Under the pieces are notes generated by a model. That model searched no databases. It was given only the letters and a program-made list of their open reading frames with translations, and was not told where the DNA came from. From Asterias amurensis (taxonomy: Eukaryota; Echinodermata; Asteroidea; Forcipulatida; Asteriidae), in NCBI RefSeq assembly GCF_032118995.1, contig NC_092650.1, positions 16,549,501 through 16,613,500 on the forward strand: a stretch of DNA of 64,000 bases, written 5' to 3'. The stretch's first letter is position 1; each line of letters begins with the position of its first letter. Position numbers and translations under genes: made by a program. Positions 36,706-49,500 of this stretch are shown piece by piece.

Positions 36706-37278
36706 GAGAACTGTCTTTCTATATTCTACTATCGCGGAGTAGATTTAACAGATTGTTCAAGAAACCTCTCAGCTCTACAAAGTAATGTCCTGCTTTTTAA
36801 CTACCTGGGTGGTAGGTATAGAACATTTCTAACATATCTGATTTTTTTTCTTCGAATCCTCATATCATTATTATTAATATTAAAATTTAAACATTGGCTT
36901 GGTGATTCAATTATCAATGTTTATTTATAGGCTTTATTATAAAGATGCTGGTTAAGAAAAGAAATATTAAAGTCAATAATTATTTACACTTTTTATTAAA
37001 AGTTTTAATTATTTTTTTTAGTTTTGGTAAATTACTTTGGTAAATTTTAAAATCTAATAAAAATTATTTTGAATAAAATGAAGACAACTACTGGCTACAG
37101 AGTCATACAGAGTCTCACAGAACACTTTTAGTCACTGCAGATGTTTTCTTTCACGTATGGCTTCACCGGGAAATCATAGGTTGTCAAAAAGCCGATAAGT
37201 TTTACAGAGTTTTGCACTAAATACGTCTTTTAAACGAAAAGGCATTCATGAATGGAAAAAAAAGAGTAGTGTCTCATT

Positions 37279-37381
37279 CTTAAACTGCTGTTTAAAACTT
37301 TGCAGGGTCGTGGCCGTGCGATTAAGGCCCTCGCCTTCGGCTTGGGCCTACAAACCTGCCGGCTTTAAACGGCAGCTTAAG
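37279..37381. repeat. small inverted repeat in the AGXT2 3' flank
   Basis: CTTAAACTGCTGTTTAAAAC and inverse GCTTTAAACGGCAGCTTAAG are about 27-bp arms with mismatches, enclosing GGCCCTCGCCTTCGGCTTGG. Confidence 0.6.
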
Positions 37382-37525
37382 AACTTGTCGCTACCCCTTC
37401 ATTCCCTTAATTATAATCATTAAAACAAGTTTACATTGGAATCATATAAGGCGGTGATCAAATAAAACTGAGATAATTTGTACCTGGGGTCCCATTGAGG
37501 AAGACGGCCGACTGTTGAAGAATCT

Positions 37526-40500
37526 TTAGGTGTTCCTTTCTAAGTGGTTCTGCAGAGCTAACCTCAGGACGGACAGACCAAAGTCTGCGTCTTCTTTGCT
37601 GATAATCATGGCCGGTTTGATTCGGAACACCTGTGTGTCATGAGATAAAAATAACAAAGCATTGTTTAGAATTTTCAACTGTTAAGCCTGGTTCATACTT
37701 TCTGCGATTGAGATACAAATTTTGACGCAAACTATTTGTTGCAAATTTGTGACATCCAAATCTGACTGCAAGTATGAACTGGGCTATTAGTCTTAAAGTC
37801 ACTACTACTAAGGGAATAAATGAGTTTACAGGCAAAGAGGTCTTAAAGGGCCATTTCAAAATGACAGGGTTATGGTCATGCGATAACGGACCGAGCGAAT
37901 TTCACAACCCTACAATTTATAACCATTGTTATTTAAGTTTGAAAATCCTAAGACGATTTCTGTCAAGTTATTGCTCCAGTTTGTGAAGGGTCAAGATTGC
38001 ATTGTCGTTCAACAAGTAGGGTATGAGACGCAATCATTCTATGATGTCTATCTATCATGACATTCCTCAGTGGTCAATATGCAAGATATTGGTGTTGTGG
38101 AAGACCGTTTTGTATTTCCTTTTTTTAGAAATGCAAGCCCACTCAAGATGCTCCTTAAAGCTCGCGCAAACTTTATTTTGGCGCTCTATAAACAACTTTT
38201 TATATGATTGACTGATTGATCGATCTATCTATTGATTGACTGATAGATTGATTGATTGATTGATTGATTGATCAGTCAGATTGATGTCTGAAAACTTACG
38301 TTTCCATGGATACCTCCCTTGCCAATAAGGACGCCCATATCCTTAGCATCTTCCCATATTGGTCCCATTTGGTCTGGTGGAAGAGGTGTTCTCGATTCCT
38401 GCAAATCCAACATAAATTAAATGAGAGATGAGTTGGGAAGAGAATTTTTAGTTCAAGGGTAGGTATACAATTGGTAACCACTCTCCAAATTTATGGCAAA
38501 AACAACTTACTTGGTTATAAAGTACAGTGGATTTCAATAGTTAAGGGGTTTTCTGGAAAATGTTTGGCAGGCTTTGTCTCAGCTTTTGCAAAAAAAATAA
38601 AATAAAAAATAATTCCCTATGGTTGGCATGAACACACCCTATTACAGAATCCTACTCCTTAAAGGCAGTGGACACTATTGGTAATTACTCAAAATAATTA
38701 TTAGCATGAAACCTTACTTGGTAACCGGTAATGGGGAGCTGCTGATAGTATAAAACATTGTGAGAAACAGCTCCCTCTACAGTAACATAGTGTTTGAGAA
38801 AGAAGTAATTGTCCACGAATTTGATTTCAAGACCTCAGATTTAGAATTTGAGGTCTCGAAATCAAGCACTGAAAGCACACAACTTCGTGTGACATGGCTA
38901 TTTTTTCTCTTTCATTATTATCACGCAACTTCGACAACCGATTAAGCTCAAATTTCCACAGGTTTGTTATTTTATGCATATGTTGAGATACACCAACTGT
39001 GAGGATAGTGTCTACTGTCTTTAAAGGCAGTGGACCTATGTGATAATTACTCAAAATAATTATTAGCATAAAACCTTACTTGGTAACGAGTAATGGGGAG
39101 CTGCTGATAGTATAAAACATTGTGAGAAAGGGCTCCTTCTACAGTAACATAGCAGGCCTGATACTTCACGGAGGCGATTGCCTCCGTGCCCCTGGTCATT
39201 GCCTTGGTGCCCTTGAAATGCTACAGTACAAATTTACAATTTCCTCATAAGGTGCCCTTTACCAAGGAGAAAATGCCTTGGTGCCCTTGTCCTTTCAAAA
39301 ACGAAGCATACAGGCCTGACATAGTGTTCGAGAAAGAAGTAATTTCACACGAATTTGATTTCGAGACCTCAAGTTTAGAATTTGAGGTCTCGAAATCAAG
39401 CATCTGAAAGCACACAACTTCGTGTGACCAGGTTTTTTTTCTTCTCTAATTATTATCTGGCAACTTCCCTGACCAATTGAGTTCAAATTTTCACAGATTT
39501 GTTATTTTATGCATATGTTGAGATACACCAAGTGAGAAGACTGTCTTTGACAATTATCAAGTGAGTTTAACCCTTAAATTTTACAACACCATTAAATTTA
39601 TATGACCACCTGAAAAATTAAGCCCCCTTTTAAATTGACTTTTTGTGTTTACGGAATTTTTAGAGGTCTGTATCTACAACAATATATTAATATATTTTAA
39701 AACTCCTGTAACTCTCATGCATTCAGTTTTCTCAATAGGGAGTTTACGTTTTCGACGATGGATGGTTCTGCGATGGTTTTTCAGCCAAACGTTGTTGTCG
39801 TTTTCAGTACAACAAATATTCATCCCAAAAATGAGGGACGACCGTCCTTAAAGCCCACGCATGCGCAGATGACGCCAAATGTCATCATTACCGTCGCAGA
39901 ACCATCCGTAATCCTCCCTAATCATACCTTATCAGTCACCATCTCAACCCCGATCATGAGACCCTTGCCTCGGACATCTCCAACAATCTCAAACTCATCT
40001 CGCATCTTGGCTAGCTCCAGCAGCATGTAGGTGCCGACGTCTTGGCTGATTCCTTGGGTGTTCTCTTCTTCAATCACCTTCAGGGAAAATCCAGAATTGC
40101 AACAAGATGAGAGTTGCAGGCTTTGATTTCTAATTTGCTTATTTTCAGTGGTGTACATGTACTTAAAGACAGTGGACACTATTGGTAATTGTCAAAGACC
40201 AGTCATCTCACTCGCTGTATCTCAACATATGCAAAAATAACAAACCTGTGAAAATTTCAGCTCAATTGGTCGTCGAAGTTAGCGAGATAATAATGAAAGA
40301 AAAAAACAACCTTGTCACACGAAGTTGTGTGCTTTCTGATGCTTGACTTCGAGACCTCAAGTTCTAAATCTGGGGTCTCGAAATCAAATTAGTGGAAAAT
40401 TACGATACTTCAAAGGAAGCCGTTTCTCACAATGTTTTATACTATCAACCTCTCCCAATTACTCGTCACCAAGTAAGGTTTGATGCTAAAAACTGCCTTT

Positions 40501-43500
40501 AAACTTATTTTGTGTAATTTTCTTACGGTGTTTCTACTGTTATGCGCCCTCGAACAGGCTAATCCTGGAGTGAGCGCAATAAGAAAAGACTATTAATAGT
40601 GAACCTGCGGTTACAACCGAGTGTAATTTGGTTAAAGAAGGAGTGCTGGATCTGAAAAAGTAAGCTCTGTTCCTCTTCTTTTCTCCTGAAGACGAAGAGA
40701 GATACTGTTTGAACCGTCAAGACCACACCAGCTCTTTTCAGAGCTAACACTCCTCCGTAAGATATTTAACACATGATTGTACCTGCAAGCTAACCATTTT
40801 GTTTTGTTATTTCTTATACCTTGCATCTGGTTAGAAGATATTTAAAAATAGAAACATGGCTATAAGGAGAGGCAATTGCCTCCATAAAAAGTATGGCTTG
40901 CAAGATAAAAAAACAAAAGTCAAAATACAAAAAGGCACTGGGTAACCATACAGAGACTTTTCGTCTGAGTAGGGAGAAACTCTGGATAAGGCGCCTTCAG
41001 ATCATTCAACCCCATAGCGTGTCATGGCCGAGGGGTTAAGAGCACCGAATGCAAGCACTGGTGTTTGATCAGCAGAGTGTGGGTTCGGATCCCGGTCGTG
41101 ACACTTGCTACATAAAATTGGGGAGGTGGTGCTTTCTGCTCGAATTGATGATACCCAAGCCTACATTCGTATGGACTGTAAAAGGGGTAACCCTGTTTCA
41201 GCCCTAGGAGTAGGTGGCCTCTGGAAAATATAATTGTATCCCACACCTTGAAGTGGCCTTCAGGCCTTGTGTGTCGTCGGGCGACTTGCATAAAAAAGGA
41301 AGGAAAAAAAAAAAAAAAAAAAAAAAAACATTTTGGGTTACTCTCTCTGAAGTAACGTAATTTTTGAGGAAGAGGTAATTTCTCACTAAAATAATATGCA
41401 CACAAATTCGTCCAACGAGAGTGTTTTTTCTTTCATCATTTTCTCGCAACTTCGATGACCAATTGAGCCCAAATTTTCACAGGCTTGTTTAGTTATATGC
41501 TTATGATGGGATACACCAAGTGAGAAGACTGGTCTTTGACAATTACCAAACGTGTACAGTTCCTTTAAGCGACATGAGCACTTTTATGGATTTGTGCGCT
41601 TCATAAGTTTTCATTATTTTATTATTAACATTGAAGGAAAAAGGAAGGCTACCTCTAAGACTGCTTTTCCAACGGCTCCAGCAAGTGGGTTGCCTCCATA
41701 TGTGTTCAGATGCAGGGCCGATTTAAGCGTCTTGGCAATTTCTATGATGAAATAAGATAACAGACCAAAACTTCAAGTGAAAGTCAAGAATGGAAATGGA
41801 ACATATTCAACTTTACACTCTCTTTGTTTTTTTAAACCGACTGATGAGATTGTTTATATCATCCAGGTTGAGCGCTTTTGAGGCAGCAGACTGGCTCCAC
41901 AAGCAGGGCCCAATTTCATAGTGCTGCTTAGCGGCCGATTGTGTGCTTACTATGTATTTCCTTTATAGCGCTGCTAACTGTAAGCACACAAAAAGGCATA
42001 CTAACCTTCCTGTGCTTACCGCATAAAAATAAATGACGTCACAATGCAAATCCATGGTAAACGCACAATATGGCCGCCCAATTTTATTTTTTGCTAACCT
42101 GTAAAATACGCTTGCCTTCTGCTTGCACCTTTACAAATTTTTCTGCAACAGCAAGCATAAAAATAATTTGCTTACCGTTAAGCAGAGCCTTGATTAAAAC
42201 AGGATTACCAACCATATTTTCACATGAATTTCAGGGTAAGCGAACAACAGCTGAATACCAGTAACAAGCAATATGCAACAAATGAAAATTTGGATGGTAA
42301 TCCTGTTTTTATCAAGGCAGAAATTCCATGCTGAGCTAATCTTGTGTGCTTAGCAGCTCTATGAAATTGGGCCCTGGTCTAACCAAAAGCCCCTAACACT
42401 CACAACCAGCTGTGCGTGTGACAGCTCGTCACCATCAACACAAAAGCTCGGAATTAAAAATTGTGTTCTGCAAAAGAAACAATTTTTCATCTTCTAACCC
42501 GGTGCCTCTTATACAACACAATACATGTACAGAGGTGTAGCACATGTCCTTGAGTTAAAGAGGTTACGACTGTATAACTGTAACCAGAGGACATGTGCTA
42601 CACTTTTGTCCAACAAAGGTGACTGCAGTCACCTTTACTCACTTGGTGGAGTGGGAGTGGGGATGGATGGGGGGGGGGTGGGGGGGGGGGGTTGCTGAGA
42701 ACCACTGAGCGCCTGCCAGACTTTAAATTCTTACCTGGAGTGGTGACCACTGCAGCCAGTGGGAAGCCATTGCCGATGCCTTTTGCTAAAGTCACTGCGG
42801 GAAACAAAACGGAAGAAGCTTACCAAGACACTCCATTATCAAATTAAGTTTTTTGATATATATGATTTGAGGCATTCCATGGTGAGGTATCAATATATAT
42901 TTGGTTTGCGGTAACACCATTTGTGTATCTACTTGCCAGGTAGAGTTTGTTGATGCACTTATTTTCAAAACGGATAAGAGTCCTCATGAAGATACAGGAA
43001 CAAATAACAAGCTTCTGACCTCATTAAAATGTACTAAAATGTTGATCTTTAAAGGTAGGGTCAAAGATTAAAATTAAAAACCATTAAAACCTACATGATG
43101 AATAGCACCGCTAATGATGACAGTAAATTTAAAATATTTTTTTTAGGATTCCCCTAGAGGTAGTATGGTTTGGCAATTGTTTTACCCCAACAAATTTGAA
43201 TCTGAGAAACGATTCATGCATGATGTTGGAAGGATGGTTTCCCTTAACGAATGTCATAAATAATTTTCATTATGTAAAAAATCAAGAAAGAACCAATCTT
43301 TCAGGACTTCACATAATGTCAGAGCGTGTTAGTTTATGTTGTGAAACTACATGTACTAAATATTGGTAAAATATCGTACCTATGTCAGGTGTCACATCAT
43401 GTGCTTCAAATCCCCAGAAGTGTTCTCCTGTCCTACCGAAGCCCGTCTGCACCTCATCAGATATACACAGGCCCCCCTTTTCCCGGATCAATCCAAATGC

Positions 43501-46500
43501 TTCTTTTATGTATCCCTTGGGGAATTGGACTGCACCACCGACTCCCTGGGTAAGAAAACAAAAATATGGGTTTAGTTGAACATGTTGAAAGAGTACACTG
43601 TTTATCTTTATTCTAGTTTAAATCAGAACTGTAAAATCATTCAAAAAGGGATTTTATTGACTTTGCTGCTACCAATTAATTTGATATAGTCTCTAAAAAA
43701 CTGAATGTGAGAACACCACTCAAGAAACAAATTTTACTCAGTGAACAGACACAACACTCTAGAAAGCTGGGGGCAACTTGGATTCGGCTCTCAGTTAGCC
43801 TGGACTCTTAGGTAACCCGGGGAGATAGTCAGACTTGACTCCAAGGTAGCCCAGAGGACTTCCATGACAAAACATGTCAGCTTCTTAGGGTCACGGACGG
43901 ATGGGAGATTTAACCGAGTCGTCGCGTCCGCATTGGACTTTCTGGCTCGGTTAAACTGACCTCCTCAATCTTCCTGGGCACCTTTGGCTTGGTTAATCTA
44001 CCCATTCGGGTCGGGTAAGTTACCTGGGAGGAAAACTTCCTGGGCTGTTCGCATCGGACTTAAAATGGGTAAGTTACCCATTGGCTCGGTTAGTTTACTT
44101 ACCTAAATTAAGTCCAATGCGAACAGGGCTTAAGGCAGTCTGGCTGGCTACTCAAACTCTATTCTTAAGTTGCCTAGTACATGTAACACTAGACTCTTAG
44201 ATAGCCTGGCAAGCTATGGTCAAACCTGGCTCTTAAGTACAGGCATGCAACTGTAACTTCACCAAAAAAAAAGGGAAAAAACAAAATTTCAATGATTTTG
44301 TGTAATAATTATCAATTCTGATTGTCAAAACTGAGATTAAAAAAAGAGGAAATCAGCTGATCCGAGGAAAAGTTGCATGCCTGTAAGTACGACACAGTGA
44401 AAAAGGCAAAGATAGATTTGCAGCAACGAACATTCATGTTTCAAATACCTGAATACTTTCGGCAAACATTCCTGCAACTTTTTTAGGTACCGAGAATCGT
44501 AGGAGATCTTTAAGTTGATCGATGTACATGTCTTTGGCGTAGCACTGACCAGCAGCACAATCACAATTTCTTATCGTCTACAGGAAGAAACAGTCAATGT
44601 TGAGAGTAAAGGCCTTCTAACAGGATGTGACGTACGTACAAGAAAAACCTTTTTTTTCTAATACATTTTATAATGTCCCAAAGAAAATTATGTGGAAAAT
44701 AACAAGTGAATTGAATTTGGATTTTACCCTCACACAGGTGTGTTTTATTGAACCCTGTAAACTAAATACTTTTGCCAAGTTCAGTTAAAAAAAAATTAAT
44801 CGCCTGTTTTGTTTTTGTTTACTAGAACTTGGAATAGTACCGAGTACAGTGCTAAATTCACATCGGTATAACAACAAAAGCCAAATTATATTCTTTATCC
44901 CCAGAAGCAACGATGTACATAGCTTGAGTCCAGGGCCCAATTTCATAGAGCTCCTAAGCACAAAAATTTGCTTTAGCATGAAATTTCTTCCTCGATAAAA
45001 ACAGGATTACCAACCAAATTTCCAATTGTTGCATATTGCTTGATACAGGTATTCAGCGGTTGTTTGCTTATCCTGAAAATCACTTGGAAATTTGGTTGGT
45101 AATCCTGTTTTTATCAAGGAAGAAACGTCATGCTAAGCAAATTTTTGTGCTTAGCAGCGCTATGAAATTGGCATGATGTGCGTTCATTGCATTGCACAAT
45201 TACATGCACACCAGTGCAATTTGACTCTGAAAATGGCGAGCATGGTATACGTCTAGGCATGTCACCCAGGTGCATGCATGGAGTCAACACTGTTAGATGC
45301 AAGGTATTAGTACTAGGCCACTGACGTATAAATATATGTTTATTGCAACATGGGGATACAACAATTAATTACAGACCGTGGACACTATTGGTATTGTCAA
45401 AGACCAGTATTTCCACTTGGTGTATCTAAACATATGCATAAAATAACAAACCTCTGAAAATTTGAGCTCATTTGGTCGTTGAAGTTGCGAGATATGAATG
45501 AAACAAAAAACACCCTTGTCACACAATTATGTAAATAGCGTAGTTTCAAGTTGAAATCGTGGTTGCGATTCTACATGTTTTTAGAAATTATTTTTTACTG
45601 TCTTCTATTTTAAAACAATCATTCGTCGTCAGTTTAAAGACACTGGACACCTTTGGTAGTTGTCAAAGACCAGTCTTCTCACTAAACATATGCATACAAT
45701 AACAAACCTCAGTGTGAAAATTTGAGCTCGATTGGTCGTCGAAGTTGCGAGATATGAATGAAATAAAAAACACCCTTGTCACACGAAGTTGTGTGCTTTC
45801 AGATGCTTGATTTCGAGACCTCAAATTCTAAACTTGATGTCTCAAAATCAAATTCGTGGAAAATTACTTCTTTCTCGAAAACTACTTCACATCAGAGAGA
45901 GCCGCTTCTCACAATGTTTTATACTATCAACCTCTCCCCATTACTCGTTACCAAGTGAGGTTTTATGCTTTCAATTATTTTGAGTAATGACCAATAGTGT
46001 CCACTACCTTTAAAAAGGCACCATTTTCTCACCTGTACAGGAGAGTCTCTGCAGTTTGCCCCTCCCCATGGCCCTCTGAATGGATCAGGATTAATCACAT
46101 TATGATAACCGTACCCACCAGGAACATTATAAAGCCAATTACCGAGGGATGTTAAACCTAGAAGGTTAGGGCTGATCCCATGGTATGCATTCCTGAAATA
46201 AAGAACAAAATAATCAATGATTTTTAACTATTATTACAAATATTTTTTATGAAAAACCACCCATCATCAAAATGGCCGGTCAGCACTTCAAGTACTTCAC
46301 TTAACCGACTACGGGTGTCAACCAAAATCAATTGTTACCAAGGGCGTTGTAACCTTAGGGCTGAAACTGGGTTACTCCCTTCACAGTTCGTAAAGAAAGC
46401 ATGTGAATCAGTCAGTAACCACCATGACTACTGTGGCAGTGTCATGGTCGAGCGGTTAAGAGCACCGGATTCAAGCACTGCTGTTTGATCAGCAGGGTGT

Positions 46501-49500
46501 GGTTTCGGATCCGATACTTGCTACATACATAAAATTAGGGAAGGTAGTGCTTTCTGCTCTACCGGCCAGGCTTTCCGACTGATGATACCCAAGTCTACAT
46601 TTGATGGACTGTGAAAGGGGTAACCCTGATTCAGCCGTAGGTGGCAACTGCCTCTGGAAAAAATAATTGTAGCCCACACCTTGAAGTGACCTTTAGGCCT
46701 TGTGTGTCAGGCAACTTGCAAAAAAAAAAGAAATAATAAAAACTATAGACTAGAGAAAGTTGTTCATGTGCATGTAGTTGGTGATTGGGGAGGGCCTAGA
46801 GAATCCTTGTTTGTGGCACAGGAGAGAACAAATGCACAACTTTACACAAGTACTGAGTGTATACAGTGCGGTACCCGCTGCCAAAACATAGGATTCGAAC
46901 TGCCTCTAGCTACCGGGCAACCTCGGTAGTCTAGTTGGTAAGACACTGCTCTAGAATTGCAAGGGTCGTGGGTTTGAATCCCACCCGAGTAACATGCCTG
47001 TGGTATTTTTTCACAGGACTCGGGAAAGTACTGAGTATATAAAATGCTAACATACATTCGAGAGAAAATAACGAGGAAACCCACCCTTGTTCGACGTGTC
47101 ATGAAGTATGTTTAAAATAAATCGGTAATTCTCGATATCGAGATTCAATTTTTTTAAAATGTTTTCTCAAAAAGTAAAACATTTCATGGAATAATAATTA
47201 TTTCAAGAGAAGTCTTTCACCATTGCATTTTGTAAACCCTTTAAGTTATTTGTAAATGTGTGAACTTTTTTTTCTTTTTCTTTTCCGAAAGTGTCCACAG
47301 CTAAGAACCTAACCACAGCCACAGCGGTGAGAGGCGAGCGTTTCAAGCACTAGCCTTCCATTTCCACCCAATGGTCTACAGCGCTAGGGTTGCACCTGTC
47401 AACGCTTACCTTAAACTAATGATGTCATATGCACCTGTATGTAGCCTGGCCATAGTCACTGCCAGATCGTTTGCTTCAGTGCCACTGTTCACAAAGTAAA
47501 CATTCTGGAATCAAAGAGACAAAGTCAAGAATATTTTACAAAACTGGGCTTTGTCACACGAGGCAACTTTTGCAGGCAACTTGGAGGCAACCAGCTGCAG
47601 TGCATGCTACAGGATCACTTTGGTAGCACCATAGAGGTCTCTGTCCTTCCTCTATGGTAGTACACAGTCAATTTTAAAGGCAGTGGACACTATTGGTAAT
47701 TACTCAAAATAATTATTAGCATAAAACCTTTCTTGGTGACGAGTAATGGGGACAGGTTGATGGTACATGTATAAAACATTGTGAGAAACGGCTCCCTCTG
47801 AAGTGCCATAGTTTTCGAGAACGGAGTAATTTTCCACGAATTTGATTTCGAGATTTTAGATTTAGAACTTGAGCCCTCGTGTGACGAATGTGTTTTTTTT
47901 TGTTCGTTTTTATCTCACAAGTTCGATGACTGATTGAGCTCAAATCTTCACAGGTTTGTTATTCTATGCATATGTTGAGATACACCAACTGTGATGGCTT
48001 GTCTTTGACAATTACCAATAGTGTCCACTGCCTTTAAGTGTATATATCTCTACATTTATATAGGATTAAAACAAAATTGACAGTTCTGAAATCCAAAAGT
48101 ATACAGTGTACACGTACTTTGCCTTTTATTGTACAGAAAAAAGAAATGTCCGTAGAGTGACTGGAACACAGAGCAGTACGTCTCAAGTATTTCACAAGTT
48201 AGCAGGAAATTTTGCTTACACACTTGTGTCTATATAATCCCAAGTCACTTGGCATTTTTTGCTTACACAGTTAGCGCAGAATTAGCGCAGAATTTGGGCA
48301 AAAAGAGGCATGTGTACCATGTTTCTCATGTCAATTTCTTTCTGTAGTGAAACAAATATATACTCACTTTAAGGTTTCCAGGCATTTTAGCAACAAGCTT
48401 CTCTGCATACTCATAGATTGCTGGAATCATGTAGATGTTAGTGGTGTGCCAGATCTTATCAATCTGCTCATGTAGAGCCTTGTTCACCTTGCTGAAATAA
48501 AACAGGAAAGTACAAAATTTTTACTATCACTATTTCTAAAGGTTATTTTAATTTCTTGAATTTGATAAACAGTACTGGGCAGGTATAATATGTGGTCTTT
48601 GGAATTTTTTTTAATACTCTTTTGTCGTCAGCATTTTGTGTAATTGTCTTGCCCTTGTTTCTTCTTTGATGTTTATTTTTTATTTATTTTTTTTTTTTTG
48701 TGTGTTTTCTTGTCTGTATAAAGGCTGTTGTCTACAAGCCACGGCTTATCTAACAGCCTCATGCTTTCGCTCCTGTCTTGTACATAGTTAATTCCTAGTT
48801 ATTAATTTATTATTTGCTTTTAGATTATATTGTTTTTTTTGTGTAATTTAATACACTTAAGATTTGTTAAATTTCTATGTACTGTTTAATTCTCACAATT
48901 TTTTTTTTTTTTTCAACAAGAGTATGGAATAAACGTTTATTGAATTGAATTAAAAAAACTCTATTGAGTCACGGGCTGACCTACTTGTATGTACAAATGA
49001 TAGTTTAATACTTATAAGGCCATATATACATGTACATGTAACTAAACAAAGTTGTGATTTTTCCCAAAGGTAAAAATAAATTGGAAAAACAGACTTAAGT
49101 AGAAAGGTTATCATCAGGATTATCAGGAAACTCATGATACTCACTTCAAGGTTATCATCAGGATTATTAGGAAACTCATGCTACTCACTTCAAGGTTATC
49201 ATCAGGATTATTAGGAAACTCATGCTACTCACTTCAAGGTTATCATCAGGATTATTAGGAAACTCATGCTACTCACTTCAAGGTTATCATCAGGATTATT
49301 AGGAAACTCATGATACTCACTTCAAATTTTAATGAGACCCAATTGAAAGAAAACTCACGACAAAGTGTGCCCTCTACAGTTCACTCAGCAGTAGGCCTGG
49401 GCGAATTATTCGAATATTCGGTTCATGGTGAATAGGTTTTCCTATCCGTAACCGCGAATGCCTTTTTTTTCTTAACCGGATATCCGCATAGGGCGCGAAT

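Noticed and set aside
40685-40720. hammerhead ribozyme (CTGAAGA ... GAACCGTC)
   Set aside because: The CTGANGA-like box is present, but no stem II forms and the GAAA element is broken.
41022-41405. 127-codon minus-strand frame as a gene
   Set aside because: It is the antisense of a SINE including its A-tail (the FFFFFFFF run).
46920-46992. functional tRNA gene
   Set aside because: A and B boxes are good, but the acceptor stem pairs in only about five positions, the anticodon loop has the wrong length and a SINE body follows.
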